From: Filimonas zeae | Lineage (GTDB): Bacteria; Bacteroidota; Bacteroidia; Chitinophagales; Chitinophagaceae | Direction of reading: 5' to 3' | DNA length: 64,000 nucleotides | Assembly: GCF_014641615.1 (NCBI RefSeq) | Contig: NZ_BMIB01000003.1 | Coordinates: 744,001-808,000 of the forward strand | Part shown: positions 34,189-43,390 of the stretch, one piece after another | Layout: each line of letters opens with the position of its first letter | Numbering within the stretch: position 1 is the stretch's first letter | The notes under the pieces: generated by a model | Database searches by the model: none | The model's input: the letters and a program-made list of their open reading frames with translations, nothing else | What the model was told of the DNA's origin: nothing | Program-made: the position numbers and the translations under genes

Positions 34189-35099
34189 TCAGTATCACCC
34201 ATAAAAATTATAGCCTTCGTAAAGCAATAGCTACGGCTACTGTGCGGGTATCCCGTCCGGAAACCATTCAGGCCATCAGACACAAACAAATACCGAAAGG
34301 TGATGTACTGGAGTTTGCCCGCGCAGCAGCCTTGTTTGCTGTTAAAAAAACGAGTGATGTAATACCGGATTGTCACCCCCTGCCAGTGGAGTTTACAGCG
34401 GTGAGGTATGAGTTGGGAGTAACTGAGATTGTAATACAAGCCGAGGTGCATACTATTTACCGTACCGGCGTGGAAGTGGAAGCCATGCATGGAGCTACCA
34501 TAGCAGCATTAACCTTATACGACATGCTGAAGCCGGTAGATCCTGATATCGAAATCAGCAGTGTAAAATTATTGTCTAAAGAAGGTGGGAAATCTGGTCG
34601 TAGACAGTCTGCTGCAGGTATTAGTTGTGCTGTAGTAGTATGTTCAGATAGCGTGTCTGCGCAAACCAAAGAAGATACTGCCGGCAAAGCGGTTATTGAG
34701 CAGCTGGAACAGCACGCGCTGACCGTTGGTTTTTATGGCATTATTCCCGATGAACCGGATACCATACAGCGTACGGCATTACAGCTGAGTAACGATGGTT
34801 ACCGGCTGGTGTTGTTTACCGGCGGTACGGGACTTTCTCCCAGGGATGTAACGCCTGATGCTATAAGGCCGTTGCTTACGCGTGAGGTGCCGGGGCTGAT
34901 GGAAACTGCCCGCGCTTACGGGCAGGAAAGAACCCCTTATGCCATGATGAGCCGGGGCGTAGCTGGTTTTTTGAATGATACGCTGATTATTACGTTGCCT
35001 GGCTCTACCCGGGGCGCGGTGGAAACCATGCAGGCGCTGTTTCCGCAGGTACTGCATCTGTTTAAGGTAGCCAGAGGATTTCATCACGATCAAAGCTGA
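34185..35099 (+). CDS. MoaC-MoaB/MogA fusion: cyclic pyranopterin monophosphate synthase and molybdopterin adenylyltransferase
   Basis: ATG at 34185 gives 304 residues and the ATGA overlap with moaE. Residues ~1-145 are MoaC (KGDVLEFARAAALFAVKKTS, I-P-D-C-H-P-L-P, and D-M-L-K-P-V-D near the end). Residues ~150-304 are MoaB/MogA (T-G-G-T-G-L-S-P-R-D-V-T-P-D-A and L-P-G-S-T-R-G-A-V-E). One polypeptide would make precursor Z from the MoaA product and later adenylate molybdopterin for MoeA. Such fusions occur in several bacteria. moaA itself is absent here. Confidence 0.92.
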   Translation: MISITHKNYSLRKAIATATVRVSRPETIQAIRHKQIPKGDVLEFARAAALFAVKKTSDVIPDCHPLPVEFTAVRYELGVTEIVIQAEVHTIYRTGVEVEAMHGATIAALTLYDMLKPVDPDIEISSVKLLSKEGGKSGRRQSAAGISCAVVVCSDSVSAQTKEDTAGKAVIEQLEQHALTVGFYGIIPDEPDTIQRTALQLSNDGYRLVLFTGGTGLSPRDVTPDAIRPLLTREVPGLMETARAYGQERTPYAMMSRGVAGFLNDTLIITLPGSTRGAVETMQALFPQVLHLFKVARGFHHDQS

Positions 35100-35105
35100 C
35101 AAGGT

Positions 35106-35735
35106 ATGATGAAGGGATTGGTGTTGTGTGGCGGACAAAGCAGTCGTATGGGACACGACAAAGGCCTGAAAACGCTGGCGGGCCATAGCTGGGCGCAACA
35201 TGCCTCCCGGCTGTTACATACGGTAACTTGCTCTGTTTTGTATGCAGTGAATGCCAGTCAGATGGCGGAATACTCTTTACAGCAAAAAGCGGGTTTAACG
35301 GCAGAGGCAGGCAATCTTTTAATGGATAATGATGTGTTGCCTGTTTACGGCCCTCTGAAAGGTATATTAAGTGCTCATCTCGCTTTTCCTGATGCAGATT
35401 GGCTGGTGATGGCCTGTGATATGATATTAATGCAAACGGAAGCCTTGCAATACCTGTGTACTCAGGCAGCTTTATATACTGCTGCAACGGCTGTTGTGTA
35501 TGGTAATCAGCAACAGGCGCAACCGTTATGTGGTATCTATACCTCCAAAGGGCTTGGCATATTATTACAGCAGGTGCAAAACGGAGGGCTAAAAAAAAGC
35601 AGCATGCACCAGGCGCTGGCGATGCTGCATACAGAATATATTGCTATTCCGGAGCATTTACACAGCTGTTTTATCAACTGTAATACTCCGGAAGATGTGG
35701 TTGCTATTGCTGCGATGGTATCAGTACAATCTTGA
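35106..35735 (+). CDS. mobA: Molybdenum cofactor guanylyltransferase
   Basis: The 209-residue protein has the nucleotidyltransferase start G-L-V-L-C-G-G-Q-S-S-R-M-G-H-D-K and the D-W-L-V-M-A-C-D-M acidic block. It links GMP to the cofactor to make bis-MGD, which the nitrate reductase upstream needs. Start is at ATG 35106 or 35109. It ends the cofactor operon and overlaps the convergent lipoprotein gene by 32 bases. Confidence 0.9.
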   Translation: MMKGLVLCGGQSSRMGHDKGLKTLAGHSWAQHASRLLHTVTCSVLYAVNASQMAEYSLQQKAGLTAEAGNLLMDNDVLPVYGPLKGILSAHLAFPDADWLVMACDMILMQTEALQYLCTQAALYTAATAVVYGNQQQAQPLCGIYTSKGLGILLQQVQNGGLKKSSMHQALAMLHTEYIAIPEHLHSCFINCNTPEDVVAIAAMVSVQS

Positions 35736-36105
35736 AAGTGATGTTACCAGTGGGCCTGCCTGGTGTAACAGACGGGTCGGTACTCTGATAAGAAATAGTC
35801 AGATATCCCGGCTGATAAAAATACGTGTAGCTATAGCCTTCGTACACCTGCGGCAAAGCATCGTAGGTATTCTGGCCAAACATTGCAGAAACCACTACCC
35901 CATCGTTTTCAAATACCACATCGTTAATTTCCGGCATCTGAATTACAGCGTTATAGGTTCTGTCTCCCGAATTGTATTCCCATTGGTTAGGCGTAACAGT
36001 AGTAACTACGGTATAATTAGGCACATTTTCAGTATAATACTCTTTTTTGCAGCTGGTAGCAAAAAGCATCACAAACAGCAGTGACAGCATAGATAGTTTA
36101 GTCAT
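35704..36105 (-). CDS. Hypothetical lipoprotein
   Basis: A 133-residue product with a leader ending in the lipobox ATSC, then Lys-Lys-Glu. The mature part is beta-rich with many Tyr and Thr. No family recognised. It overlaps mobA at the 3' end. Confidence 0.6.
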   Translation of the reverse strand: MTKLSMLSLLFVMLFATSCKKEYYTENVPNYTVVTTVTPNQWEYNSGDRTYNAVIQMPEINDVVFENDGVVVSAMFGQNTYDALPQVYEGYSYTYFYQPGYLTISYQSTDPSVTPGRPTGNITFKIVLIPSQQ

Positions 36106-36253
36106 ACAAATGGTTTATTGTATCAGAAATGCAAAACATATGCTAGAAATTTCCGGGGCATGAACTTGCATTTTATTTAACAAATAGCGGTGAACCTCAA
36201 TATATAAGGCTATAGAATTGCTATATTAGCCGCTGTAAAGCGCCCAATGCACT

Positions 36254-37567
36254 ATGAAATACCGGTTCCGTTTCCAAAATACCCATGGGTTTAAGTATTT
36301 ATGGCTGGCTGCATTATCCCCTGTACTGACAGGAGTACTCGTAAGCACCCTCAACATCCGTGACAGTTTAGTGGTACTGTGTATAGTACTGGTTCCCCTG
36401 GTACCGGCTTTTTACCTGTTTGCCCGCAAAAGCCGGGCGCGCGATGAAATTACGGTAGATGACGAAGGAATTACTTCTGACTGGTTTGGAAGAATCAATT
36501 ACGCGTCCATCGAAAAGGCCGAAGGCGGCAGCTGGAAGCGTACCCCACCCTCTTTGCAGTTAAAGCTGCGTAATGGCCACAAAGTAACCTGGCTGCTTTC
36601 CTGGAGCGGGAGTGTGTTTAATTCACGGGAAGATGCGGCTGTATTCAGCTTGTTTACCGAAGTGCTTACCGGTAAAATGAATAAAAAGGAAGTGTTACAG
36701 GGCTATCCTTCTAAAAACGACGTGCCTTATAGCGCGGCGGCAGCCCAGGTAGAACAGGCTGTAATAAAAAACCGGAAAGGCCAGAGCTGGTTTTTTCCGG
36801 TAAGTCTGGTCTTTGCTATACTGGCGCTGGTGCGTACCTGTGGTAAAGACTGGTTTCTCCGTAAAGACCCTGACTTTGCTGCTGTAGCGCAGTATCAAAA
36901 GCAGGAGCTGCAATCTAATCTGGCTAAAGTAAAAGAGATAATGGCAGAAAAGATGGCGCATTATGGCCCTGTGTATCTATATACGAACGATACTGCTGCC
37001 AGGTTAGAGTTGCTGCCTGATATAGAACTGGCTGAAATGACACCACAACTTTCCCTGTTTCAGAATGGCATGATGAACGAAAGCCTTAGAAAGTTTATTA
37101 AGCATCCTGATGATTATGATGTAATTACTATGTTGGTTGCCGGTAACGGGGATGCAAAGCCCATGCAGAAAAGCATATTTAACAAGAAAGACAGTATCAG
37201 CCGGTATCTTCACTTTCGCATATTTGTACCGCAAAACGGTTATCCCCCAACTGCACGTAAAACTATTTCAGCGGGGCGGGATACTGCTCAAAAGCCTGAC
37301 CTGCAGTTTGCTACTGCCATACCGCTATATGATACTGTAAAGCTGTCTGAAGCTATTGACAATGCACTGCCCAATACCCATATGCTGTTGGCACAACTGC
37401 GGTTTAATACCGGCTGCAAAGTGTACATTACCGGCAGTGCGCATGATAGTATTCCGGAAACAGTGTTCCGCAAAGTAATGGCGATATTGGATGAGCAACG
37501 CAAACAAGTAAAGGCAGATAGTATACCTTTTGTTTTTAAAACCTGGCACCACGGCATATTGCAATAA
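36254..37567 (+). CDS. Hypothetical membrane protein
   Basis: The 437-residue protein has two N-terminal membrane helices (residues ~15-55), a pleckstrin-like beta region (ITVDDEGITSDWFGRINYASIEKA), and a third membrane helix near residues 175-195. A long polar C-terminal domain follows. I recognise no family. It is read toward the hydroxylase gene, 68 bases away, but a separate promoter box lies between them. Confidence 0.6.
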   Translation: MKYRFRFQNTHGFKYLWLAALSPVLTGVLVSTLNIRDSLVVLCIVLVPLVPAFYLFARKSRARDEITVDDEGITSDWFGRINYASIEKAEGGSWKRTPPSLQLKLRNGHKVTWLLSWSGSVFNSREDAAVFSLFTEVLTGKMNKKEVLQGYPSKNDVPYSAAAAQVEQAVIKNRKGQSWFFPVSLVFAILALVRTCGKDWFLRKDPDFAAVAQYQKQELQSNLAKVKEIMAEKMAHYGPVYLYTNDTAARLELLPDIELAEMTPQLSLFQNGMMNESLRKFIKHPDDYDVITMLVAGNGDAKPMQKSIFNKKDSISRYLHFRIFVPQNGYPPTARKTISAGRDTAQKPDLQFATAIPLYDTVKLSEAIDNALPNTHMLLAQLRFNTGCKVYITGSAHDSIPETVFRKVMAILDEQRKQVKADSIPFVFKTWHHGILQ

Positions 37568-37602
37568 TAATCAGGTGTTTTCATTATACTAAACTATTTT
37601 AT

Positions 37603-37610
37603 TATATTTG
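37603..37610 (+). promoter_or_regulatory. -7 box (TATATTTG) upstream of the hydroxylase gene
   Basis: A perfect TAnnTTTG box 25 bases before the start codon at 37636. The -33 region has no clear TTG. Confidence 0.45.
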
Positions 37611-37635
37611 GAAACTTTATATAACCTGATGCACT

Positions 37636-38322
37636 ATGATTCGCTTTGCCCAACTGCCACTGACTGCTGATATAACATCCATACAACAGGAGGTGCAGCA
37701 ACTTACTCATACCTGGATACCCCATCTTAACACCTATCATTATACCGGAAACTGGAATGTTACTTCACTACGTTCGCCCGGTGGCATTACCGATAATAGT
37801 GTGCCGGATATCATGCAGGATAACCAGCAGTACAACGATACGCCGTTGATGGCGCAGTGTCCGGGTATAAAGGCATTTACCGCCTCTTTGCAATGCGATA
37901 TTATGTCAGTTCGGTTGCTGAACCTGCAAAGTGGTGCTGTTATTAAACCGCACCGGGATTTTGAGTTGTGTTTTGAAAAAGGTGAAGCCAGGCTGCATGT
38001 GCCTGTATTTACCAATGCACAGGTGCGCTTTTTATGTGAAGATGATCTGGTGCCTATGCAGGAGGGGCAATGCTGGTACCTCAATGCAAACATTACACAC
38101 AGTGTTGCCAACCATGGTGTTACGGATCGCATTCACCTCGTAATTGACTGCGTGGTGAACGATTGGGTAAAAGCACTTTTTGCACGTTCAGATAAGAACG
38201 AAGCGCCGGATTTGCAGGATGTGGCTACGAAACTGGCTATGATAGCAGCATTAAAAACACATAATACAGATACTGCCAAAGCTATGATTGCTTCGCTGGA
38301 AGCACAGTTGCAGGCGCAATAA
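37636..38322 (+). CDS. Aspartyl/asparaginyl beta-hydroxylase-like oxygenase
   Basis: The 228-residue protein has the cupin-like signature of the Asp/Asn hydroxylase family: I-K-P-H-R-D (H106, D108), R-L-H-V-P-V-F, then T-H-S-V (H155) and D-R-I-H-L-V-I-D (R165, the likely 2-oxoglutarate anchor). It should be an Fe(II)/2-oxoglutarate oxygenase acting on a protein or peptide. It lacks a signal peptide. It is 17 bases before the sulfotransferase gene, so they form one operon. Target unknown; candidates are nearby fibre proteins. Confidence 0.85.
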   Translation: MIRFAQLPLTADITSIQQEVQQLTHTWIPHLNTYHYTGNWNVTSLRSPGGITDNSVPDIMQDNQQYNDTPLMAQCPGIKAFTASLQCDIMSVRLLNLQSGAVIKPHRDFELCFEKGEARLHVPVFTNAQVRFLCEDDLVPMQEGQCWYLNANITHSVANHGVTDRIHLVIDCVVNDWVKALFARSDKNEAPDLQDVATKLAMIAALKTHNTDTAKAMIASLEAQLQAQ

Positions 38323-38339
38323 TAATTTTATTTTCCTTT

Positions 38340-39296
38340 ATGCATATTACACCCGATATAGCACTCAGCAGCTGGCTGCCTTATAAGTTACGCGAACAGG
38401 AAACTGCACATTGGATGTACACGGGAACGGAGCCTTATACCGAACCGTTTTTTGATGAAACGATTCACAAGTGCAGATCACTCCCGGAAAACAGTAAGCT
38501 TAAACGCAGTGTAAGTTCCTGCGACATTCTGCCGGAATGGAGCCTGCCCAATACATTACAGCCTTCTGCTATTATATTTCACGTATCCCGCTGTGGCTCT
38601 ACCCTGCTGTCGCAATTGCTGGGCATTGATAAACGTCATGTGGTGTTGTCTGAAGTGCCGTTTTTTGATGAGTTGCTGCGGGCAAAATATGCAGGTACAG
38701 GCAAGGATTTGTCTGCACTTTTACCACATGCCATTTCTTTTTACGGGCAAAAGCGGGTGGGTAATGAAACGCGGCTGTTTATTAAGTCTGATAGCTGGCA
38801 TCTGTTCTTTTATGAACAATGGAGGGCGCTCTATCCTGGCATCCCTTTCATTCTTTTGTACAGGCGCCCCGATGAAGTTATTTTTTCGCAGGAGAAAAAA
38901 AGGGGTATGCATGCGGTACCAGGTGTTATTGAAAAAGAGGTGTTTACACTGGGTAACCTGCCGGAAGACTTTCATCTCAATCCCAATGGTTATATGGCGG
39001 CAGTGCTGGAGCAGTATTATACTAAAATGAAGCAGATTCATTTGTCAGACAGCAATGCTTATCTCATTAATTACAATGAAGGGCTGGCAACAGTAGCAGA
39101 AAAAGTATATACACTTACACATACTTCATTGCAGCAGGCTGACAGGCAGGCTTTTCAGGAGCGTTGCGTCTATGATGCCAAAGAGCCCGAAAAAAACTTT
39201 CAGGGGTTGGCTCCGGATGAAAGTAAAATTGCACCTTATATGGAAAAAGCGTTTCAGTTATATCAGGCGCTGGAGCTGTTGCGGGTGCCGCAGTAG
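38340..39296 (+). CDS. P-loop sulfotransferase family protein
   Basis: A 318-residue cytoplasmic protein. The 5'-phosphosulfate-binding loop is H-V-S-R-C-G-S-T-L-L-S-Q-L-L (about residues 81-94), and the later L-L-Y-R-R-P-D-E-V-I block corresponds to the 3'-phosphate-binding region. It would transfer sulfate from PAPS to a hydroxyl or amine of an unknown acceptor. It is coupled to the hydroxylase upstream, and its end overlaps the convergent APS kinase gene by 39 bases. Confidence 0.82.
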   Translation: MHITPDIALSSWLPYKLREQETAHWMYTGTEPYTEPFFDETIHKCRSLPENSKLKRSVSSCDILPEWSLPNTLQPSAIIFHVSRCGSTLLSQLLGIDKRHVVLSEVPFFDELLRAKYAGTGKDLSALLPHAISFYGQKRVGNETRLFIKSDSWHLFFYEQWRALYPGIPFILLYRRPDEVIFSQEKKRGMHAVPGVIEKEVFTLGNLPEDFHLNPNGYMAAVLEQYYTKMKQIHLSDSNAYLINYNEGLATVAEKVYTLTHTSLQQADRQAFQERCVYDAKEPEKNFQGLAPDESKIAPYMEKAFQLYQALELLRVPQ

Positions 39297-39815
39297 CAGT
39301 TGTTGTTTTATAAAGGCGGTAAGCTGTTCTGCGGCTGTATGTGCAGTAAGCCGCGATGTATCCAGCATCAGATCCGGGGCAGAAGGTGCTTCGTAAGTGT
39401 CGTTGATGCCTGTAAGGTTAGAAATGCTGCCTGGGGTATTCTGTGCCTGTAAGGCACGTTTGTAAAGCCCCTTAGTGTCCCGCTCTATTAATACCGGTAT
39501 GGGGCATTGAATAAATACGGTTCTGGCGTTATACCTATTGGTCATTTCTTCCCGCACCTGTTGGTAAGGATTTATGGCTGCAATAATGGCAACAGCGCCT
39601 TTTCTGCAAAGGGCATCCGCTACCCTTCCCAGTCTTCTTATATTTTCACAGCGGTCTTCCTTCGAAAAACCCAGATCGGCACACAGTGTTTTCCGGTATT
39701 CGTCTCCATCCACTACACTTACCTCAATGCCTTCCTGCTGTAACAGTTGTTTTACCCTGTTTGCCAGTGTAGATTTTCCGGCGCCTGACAATCCTGTCAT
39801 CTGAATCAATAACAT
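39258..39815 (-). CDS. cysC: Adenylylsulfate (APS) kinase
   Basis: The 185-residue enzyme has the P-loop GLSGAGKST (8-16), V-V-D-G-D-E-Y-R, L-G-F-S-K-E-D-R-C-E-N-I-R-R, and K-G-L-Y-K-R-A. It makes PAPS from APS. No sulfate adenylyltransferase or sulfite reductase gene is present. Its neighbour is a PAPS-using sulfotransferase, so it likely supplies the sulfate donor rather than assimilatory sulfur. Confidence 0.9.
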   Translation of the reverse strand: MLLIQMTGLSGAGKSTLANRVKQLLQQEGIEVSVVDGDEYRKTLCADLGFSKEDRCENIRRLGRVADALCRKGAVAIIAAINPYQQVREEMTNRYNARTVFIQCPIPVLIERDTKGLYKRALQAQNTPGSISNLTGINDTYEAPSAPDLMLDTSRLTAHTAAEQLTAFIKQQLLLRHPQQLQRLI

Positions 39816-39883
39816 ATATGCATATTGTTGTTGTGTAACACCGGCAATAATAGAATATTTATTTATGATTTGACCTTAAATAA

Positions 39884-39915
39884 TTGCAGTTATAAACGGA
39901 ATTGTTTTAGATTTG
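39884..39915 (+). promoter_or_regulatory. Candidate promoter of the collar gene cluster
   Basis: TTG at 39884-39886 and a perfect TAGATTTG box at 39908-39915, 21 bases apart. It lies about 138 bases before the binding-protein start codon at 40054, which would leave a long leader. Confidence 0.4.
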
Positions 39916-40053
39916 GAAACTGTAGAAAATTGATTGCCATGCGTTAGTTTACCGTACTATTTAAAACACTGTACAGCATACATTCCGTGTCCCCAGTAAT
40001 GTTGTTGTACATAAAATGTTAACTGTCGTTAAGTAAAACAACACCTACATATT

Positions 40054-41142
40054 ATGACAAGCGTTTCATTGGGGCTGCTGCTGCCAACATCTTCTATATT
40101 GCCCATAAGTAAAGATGTTGAGCGTGGCATTAAAGAAGGTTTTGCCCAAAACACCAGCAATATTACCCTCAGCATTGTAAAAGAATTTATTGGTCAGGGT
40201 GGCGTTAAGCAAACGGAAGAAGCTGTTAGTCGTTTCTTTAACTATCACGATGTAGATGTGGTGTCCGGCGTGGTATCACAGAAGGTGGCAGATGAGGTGG
40301 CGGAGCAGTTTAAGAAAAAGAAAATGCCATTCATTGTAAATGATCTGGGTGCCCACATTCCACGTGTAGAACATTTAAACGAATATACTTATATTAATTC
40401 CTTACATCTCTGGCAGCATGCCTGGGCTATCGGCAAATGGGGTGTGGAAACCTTTGGTAAAAAAGGGATGTATGTAAGTGCGGTGTACGATTCAGGCTAT
40501 TCATTTTCTCAGATGTTTCATGAGGGAATGGTTGCGGCTGATGCCAATGCTGACTGGTCGTTTTCTGTTTGCCCGATGCCTCCTGCGGGGCAATTGTCCG
40601 ATGTGTCGGTGGTATTTCCCTTTATGGAGCAGTATCAGCCTGATTTTATTTTTGCTACTTTTTGCGGCGCAGAAACTACTTTGTTTCTGAAAGAATGTAT
40701 TGCCAGGGGCTGGCATAAAAGAACTGCTATTATAGGACTGCCTTTTCTTATGGAACCCCTGGAAGCTCTTCCGGAAGATATTACCTTATACTCCAGTATA
40801 GCATCGTTGAATGATGATATGATAGCCCCTGTACGTTCCTTTTATCAGCTGGGTTATGAAACGGGCGCGGTACTCGCAAAAGCGGCTGCGGCCGGCGGAG
40901 ATCTGAACAGGCAGCTTGCACAACATTTTACCGGTTTACGTAAAGGTGATAGCGAAGAAACGCTGGCCGCTGATTCTTCTTACGAAATAGTAATGCTTCG
41001 CAGTACTATCAAAGCGGGAACGCAGGAAAAAGAGGTTGCGGTGGTTGATACGTTGCCTTCATTTGTTATGGAATACCAACAGATGCAATCATTGGTAAGT
41101 GAAATAAACTTCGGTTGGACCAACCCTTATCTCTGCGTATAA
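40054..41142 (+). CDS. Periplasmic-binding-protein type 1 fold protein without signal peptide
   Basis: The 362-residue product looks like a branched-chain amino acid/Leu-Ile-Val-type binding protein (Peripla_BP_6). It begins V-S-L-G-L-L-L-P-T-S-S, then I-K-E-G-F, V-D-V-V-S-G-V-V-S, and Y-D-S-G-Y-S-F-S. No signal peptide is present: the first strand begins at residue 4. It is therefore probably cytoplasmic or exported by an unusual route. No ABC permease or ATPase is adjacent. It is 2 bases from the formyltransferase gene and leads the collar cluster. Confidence 0.72.
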   Translation: MTSVSLGLLLPTSSILPISKDVERGIKEGFAQNTSNITLSIVKEFIGQGGVKQTEEAVSRFFNYHDVDVVSGVVSQKVADEVAEQFKKKKMPFIVNDLGAHIPRVEHLNEYTYINSLHLWQHAWAIGKWGVETFGKKGMYVSAVYDSGYSFSQMFHEGMVAADANADWSFSVCPMPPAGQLSDVSVVFPFMEQYQPDFIFATFCGAETTLFLKECIARGWHKRTAIIGLPFLMEPLEALPEDITLYSSIASLNDDMIAPVRSFYQLGYETGAVLAKAAAAGGDLNRQLAQHFTGLRKGDSEETLAADSSYEIVMLRSTIKAGTQEKEVAVVDTLPSFVMEYQQMQSLVSEINFGWTNPYLCV

Positions 41143-41144
41143 TT

Positions 41145-42071
41145 ATGACAACTATTCTGCTTTGCAACGCTGATACACTTGCTATACCCTCTGCCCTCTT
41201 CTTACAGAGCAAGGGTATGCTTGCCGCTGTAGTAATACCAGGCCGTTCGGCCCATGTTTTGTTGCCCGTGCTGCAACAGGCAGGTATTCCGGCACATAAA
41301 ACCCATGTGGTAACCAAAAAGAACCTGGTGTCTGTATTAAAAGAACTGACGATAGAAACCGGTGCTGCTGTAATAACTGCACTTACTTTTCCATGGCTGT
41401 TGCCCGATGAAATATTGTCTTGTCCCGCCCATGGTTGTTTGAATTTTCATTTTGGATTATTGCCGAAGTATAAAGGGGCTGATCCGGTTTTCTGGCAACT
41501 CCGGAATGGCGAAAAAGAAGGTGGTATTACCATACATAAAATGACCGGTGATATAGATTCCGGACCTGTGTTGTTCATTAACACCCTGCCGTTTATGCCG
41601 GGAGAAACCTACGGTATACATTGTGAGCGGCTGGGGCATCTTGCAGCAGCTATGATGCAGCAACTTCCCGCCAGATTAGCCGAAAGGCCATTGTCTGATA
41701 CAGTAGCCGAAAATTCAGATGCTTTGTTTTTTAAGGCTCCTGATATACCGGCCCGAACCATTCAGTGGAATCAGTCTGCGCTGGATATTCAACAACTGAT
41801 CAATGCCTGCAATCCTAAGTATGGCGGCGCCGATACCACTTTCCGCAATACCCCTGTGCGGGTGCTGGAAGTGTTACCGGTTGAGGTAAATAACCCTCAG
41901 GAAAATGTGTTGCCCGGTACTATTGTGCATGCAGATTTGATTTATGGTCTTATTGTGTCTGCCAGCGACCGTCAGTACTTGCGCATTACTATAGCGCAGG
42001 TAAGGGAAGGTTATTTATCGGGTAGCAAGCTGGCACAGCTGGGCTGGCAGCCTGGTGAAAGATTTATTTAG
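41145..42071 (+). CDS. Formyltransferase (methionyl-tRNA/sugar-formyltransferase type)
   Basis: ATG at 41145, two bases after the previous stop; a longer frame would add ten residues. The ~308-residue protein has the catalytic triad of the formyltransferase fold: N100 and H102 in C-L-N-F-H-F-G-L-L-P-K-Y-K-G, and D138 in H-K-M-T-G-D-I-D-S-G. A C-terminal domain follows. It should move a formyl group from 10-formyl-THF to an amine. Context argues against a housekeeping fmt: it is locked between the binding-protein and collar genes. Confidence 0.8.
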   Translation: MTTILLCNADTLAIPSALFLQSKGMLAAVVIPGRSAHVLLPVLQQAGIPAHKTHVVTKKNLVSVLKELTIETGAAVITALTFPWLLPDEILSCPAHGCLNFHFGLLPKYKGADPVFWQLRNGEKEGGITIHKMTGDIDSGPVLFINTLPFMPGETYGIHCERLGHLAAAMMQQLPARLAERPLSDTVAENSDALFFKAPDIPARTIQWNQSALDIQQLINACNPKYGGADTTFRNTPVRVLEVLPVEVNNPQENVLPGTIVHADLIYGLIVSASDRQYLRITIAQVREGYLSGSKLAQLGWQPGERFI

Positions 42072-42105
42072 TCAACCTCATTCTTCATTTATAAAATTAA
42101 ACATT

Positions 42106-42708
42106 ATGGACGGAACAGTCGGTGAAATAAGATTGTTTGCAGCGGGCTTTGCCCCCAGAAGCTGGGCCTTTTGTCAGGGGCAGTTACTCCCCCTCAACAG
42201 GTACACCGCTTTATATGCTATTTTAGGAAGCAACTTTGGTGGCAATGGAACAAGTACTTTCGGATTGCCTGATTTTTCGGGCAGAACAGCTATTGGTGTT
42301 GGCCAGGCGCCCGGCTTGTCTCCTTATGTTGTTGGTCAGCAGGGCGGTAGCGTCAACGTAACCATTTTGTCCGGAGAAATGGCTGCGCACAACCACTCCT
42401 CTCCTGTTTCGCTGTCATCACCCGGTTCGGGAACAGCTACGTTGTATGGTTCTAACTCTGGCGACAGTGTAACGCCAGGTGGCAATTATATTGGTACAGA
42501 CGGCGGTCTGGGTTTGTTCACTACTGATACTTCCACCCCGGTAGCTATGGCTACAACCTCTTTAGATGTAACCAATGTAGCTGCTTCCAAACTTACTTCA
42601 GTTACACTTGCAGCTACCGGTGGTACTACACCGCATAATAATATGCAGCCTTACCTTACACTTAACTATATTATTTGCATGACCGGTAACTTTCCGGCAC
42701 GTAACTAA
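42106..42708 (+). CDS. Phage-tail-collar (microcystin-dependent-protein-like) protein 1
   Basis: ATG at 42106 gives 200 residues. The N-terminus has the collar signature M-D-G-T-V-G-E-I-R-L-F-A-A-G-F-A-P, then W-x-x-C-Q-G-Q, and F-G-L-P-D-F-S-G-R. The middle is Ser/Thr/Gly rich, and the C-terminus ends N-Y-I-I-C-x-x-G-N-F-P-A-R-N. There is no signal peptide. Such domains cap trimeric fibres in phages, but no phage gene is near. Confidence 0.85.
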   Translation: MDGTVGEIRLFAAGFAPRSWAFCQGQLLPLNRYTALYAILGSNFGGNGTSTFGLPDFSGRTAIGVGQAPGLSPYVVGQQGGSVNVTILSGEMAAHNHSSPVSLSSPGSGTATLYGSNSGDSVTPGGNYIGTDGGLGLFTTDTSTPVAMATTSLDVTNVAASKLTSVTLAATGGTTPHNNMQPYLTLNYIICMTGNFPARN

Positions 42709-42742
42709 TATTCATTACCAACAACTAGTAAAAATATTAAGC

Positions 42743-43363
42743 ATGCAAGATGGAACTATGGCAGAGATACGTTGCTTTGCCGGCAATTATGCTCCTAAAT
42801 ACTGGGCGTTATGCGCAGGCCAGACCATGAATCTTTCTACCAATCAGGCATTGTTTGCTTTATTGGGTACTGTTTATGGCGGTAACGGATCTACTAACTT
42901 TAAATTACCCGATTTAAGAGGTCGCATTCCTGTGGGAACAGGTACATCACAATCGCTGGGTTTAACCTTTACACTCGGGCAAATAGGTGGTGAAGAAAAC
43001 CATACACTTATCACCTCTGAAATGCCTCAGCATACACACGCAGTTGCGGTAACACAGGGCACAGGTAGTCCGGCTGTAAGTATAACCCTTAACGGCTCTT
43101 CCAGCTCAGGTAACACTACCAATCCCGCTAACGCATTGTCAGCTACGGATGATTCCAGTGGAAATATTGTTTTCTTTGCACCATCTGGTTCTACTAAAGT
43201 GGCAATGGCTCCAAATTCCGTTACTGTATCTAATCTGGTGTCAGGTGTACCCGGTGTAACTATAGGTACCGCAGGTGCCACTCAGGCGCACTCCAATCTG
43301 CAGCCGCTGGCTGTTTTAAATTATATTATTTGCGTGCAGGGGGTATTTCCCAGCAGAAACTAA
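42743..43363 (+). CDS. Phage-tail-collar (microcystin-dependent-protein-like) protein 2
   Basis: A 206-residue paralog with the start D-G-T-M-A-E-I-R-C-F-A-G-N-Y-A-P and W-A-L-C-A-G-Q. It has K-L-P-D-L-R-G-R-I-P-V-G and the same C-terminal N-Y-I-I-C-V-Q-G-x-F-P-S-R-N. It lies 34 bases after the first copy. The diverged middle part suggests a distinct role, as in a heterotrimer. Confidence 0.85.
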   Translation: MQDGTMAEIRCFAGNYAPKYWALCAGQTMNLSTNQALFALLGTVYGGNGSTNFKLPDLRGRIPVGTGTSQSLGLTFTLGQIGGEENHTLITSEMPQHTHAVAVTQGTGSPAVSITLNGSSSSGNTTNPANALSATDDSSGNIVFFAPSGSTKVAMAPNSVTVSNLVSGVPGVTIGTAGATQAHSNLQPLAVLNYIICVQGVFPSRN

Positions 43364-43390
43364 TTATTCATCTCATTAAACCTATTTTAT

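Noticed and set aside
38340..39815. Frameshift or misannotation because sulfotransferase and cysC overlap
   Set aside because: Both proteins are complete to normal ends; a 39-base convergent overlap is acceptable.
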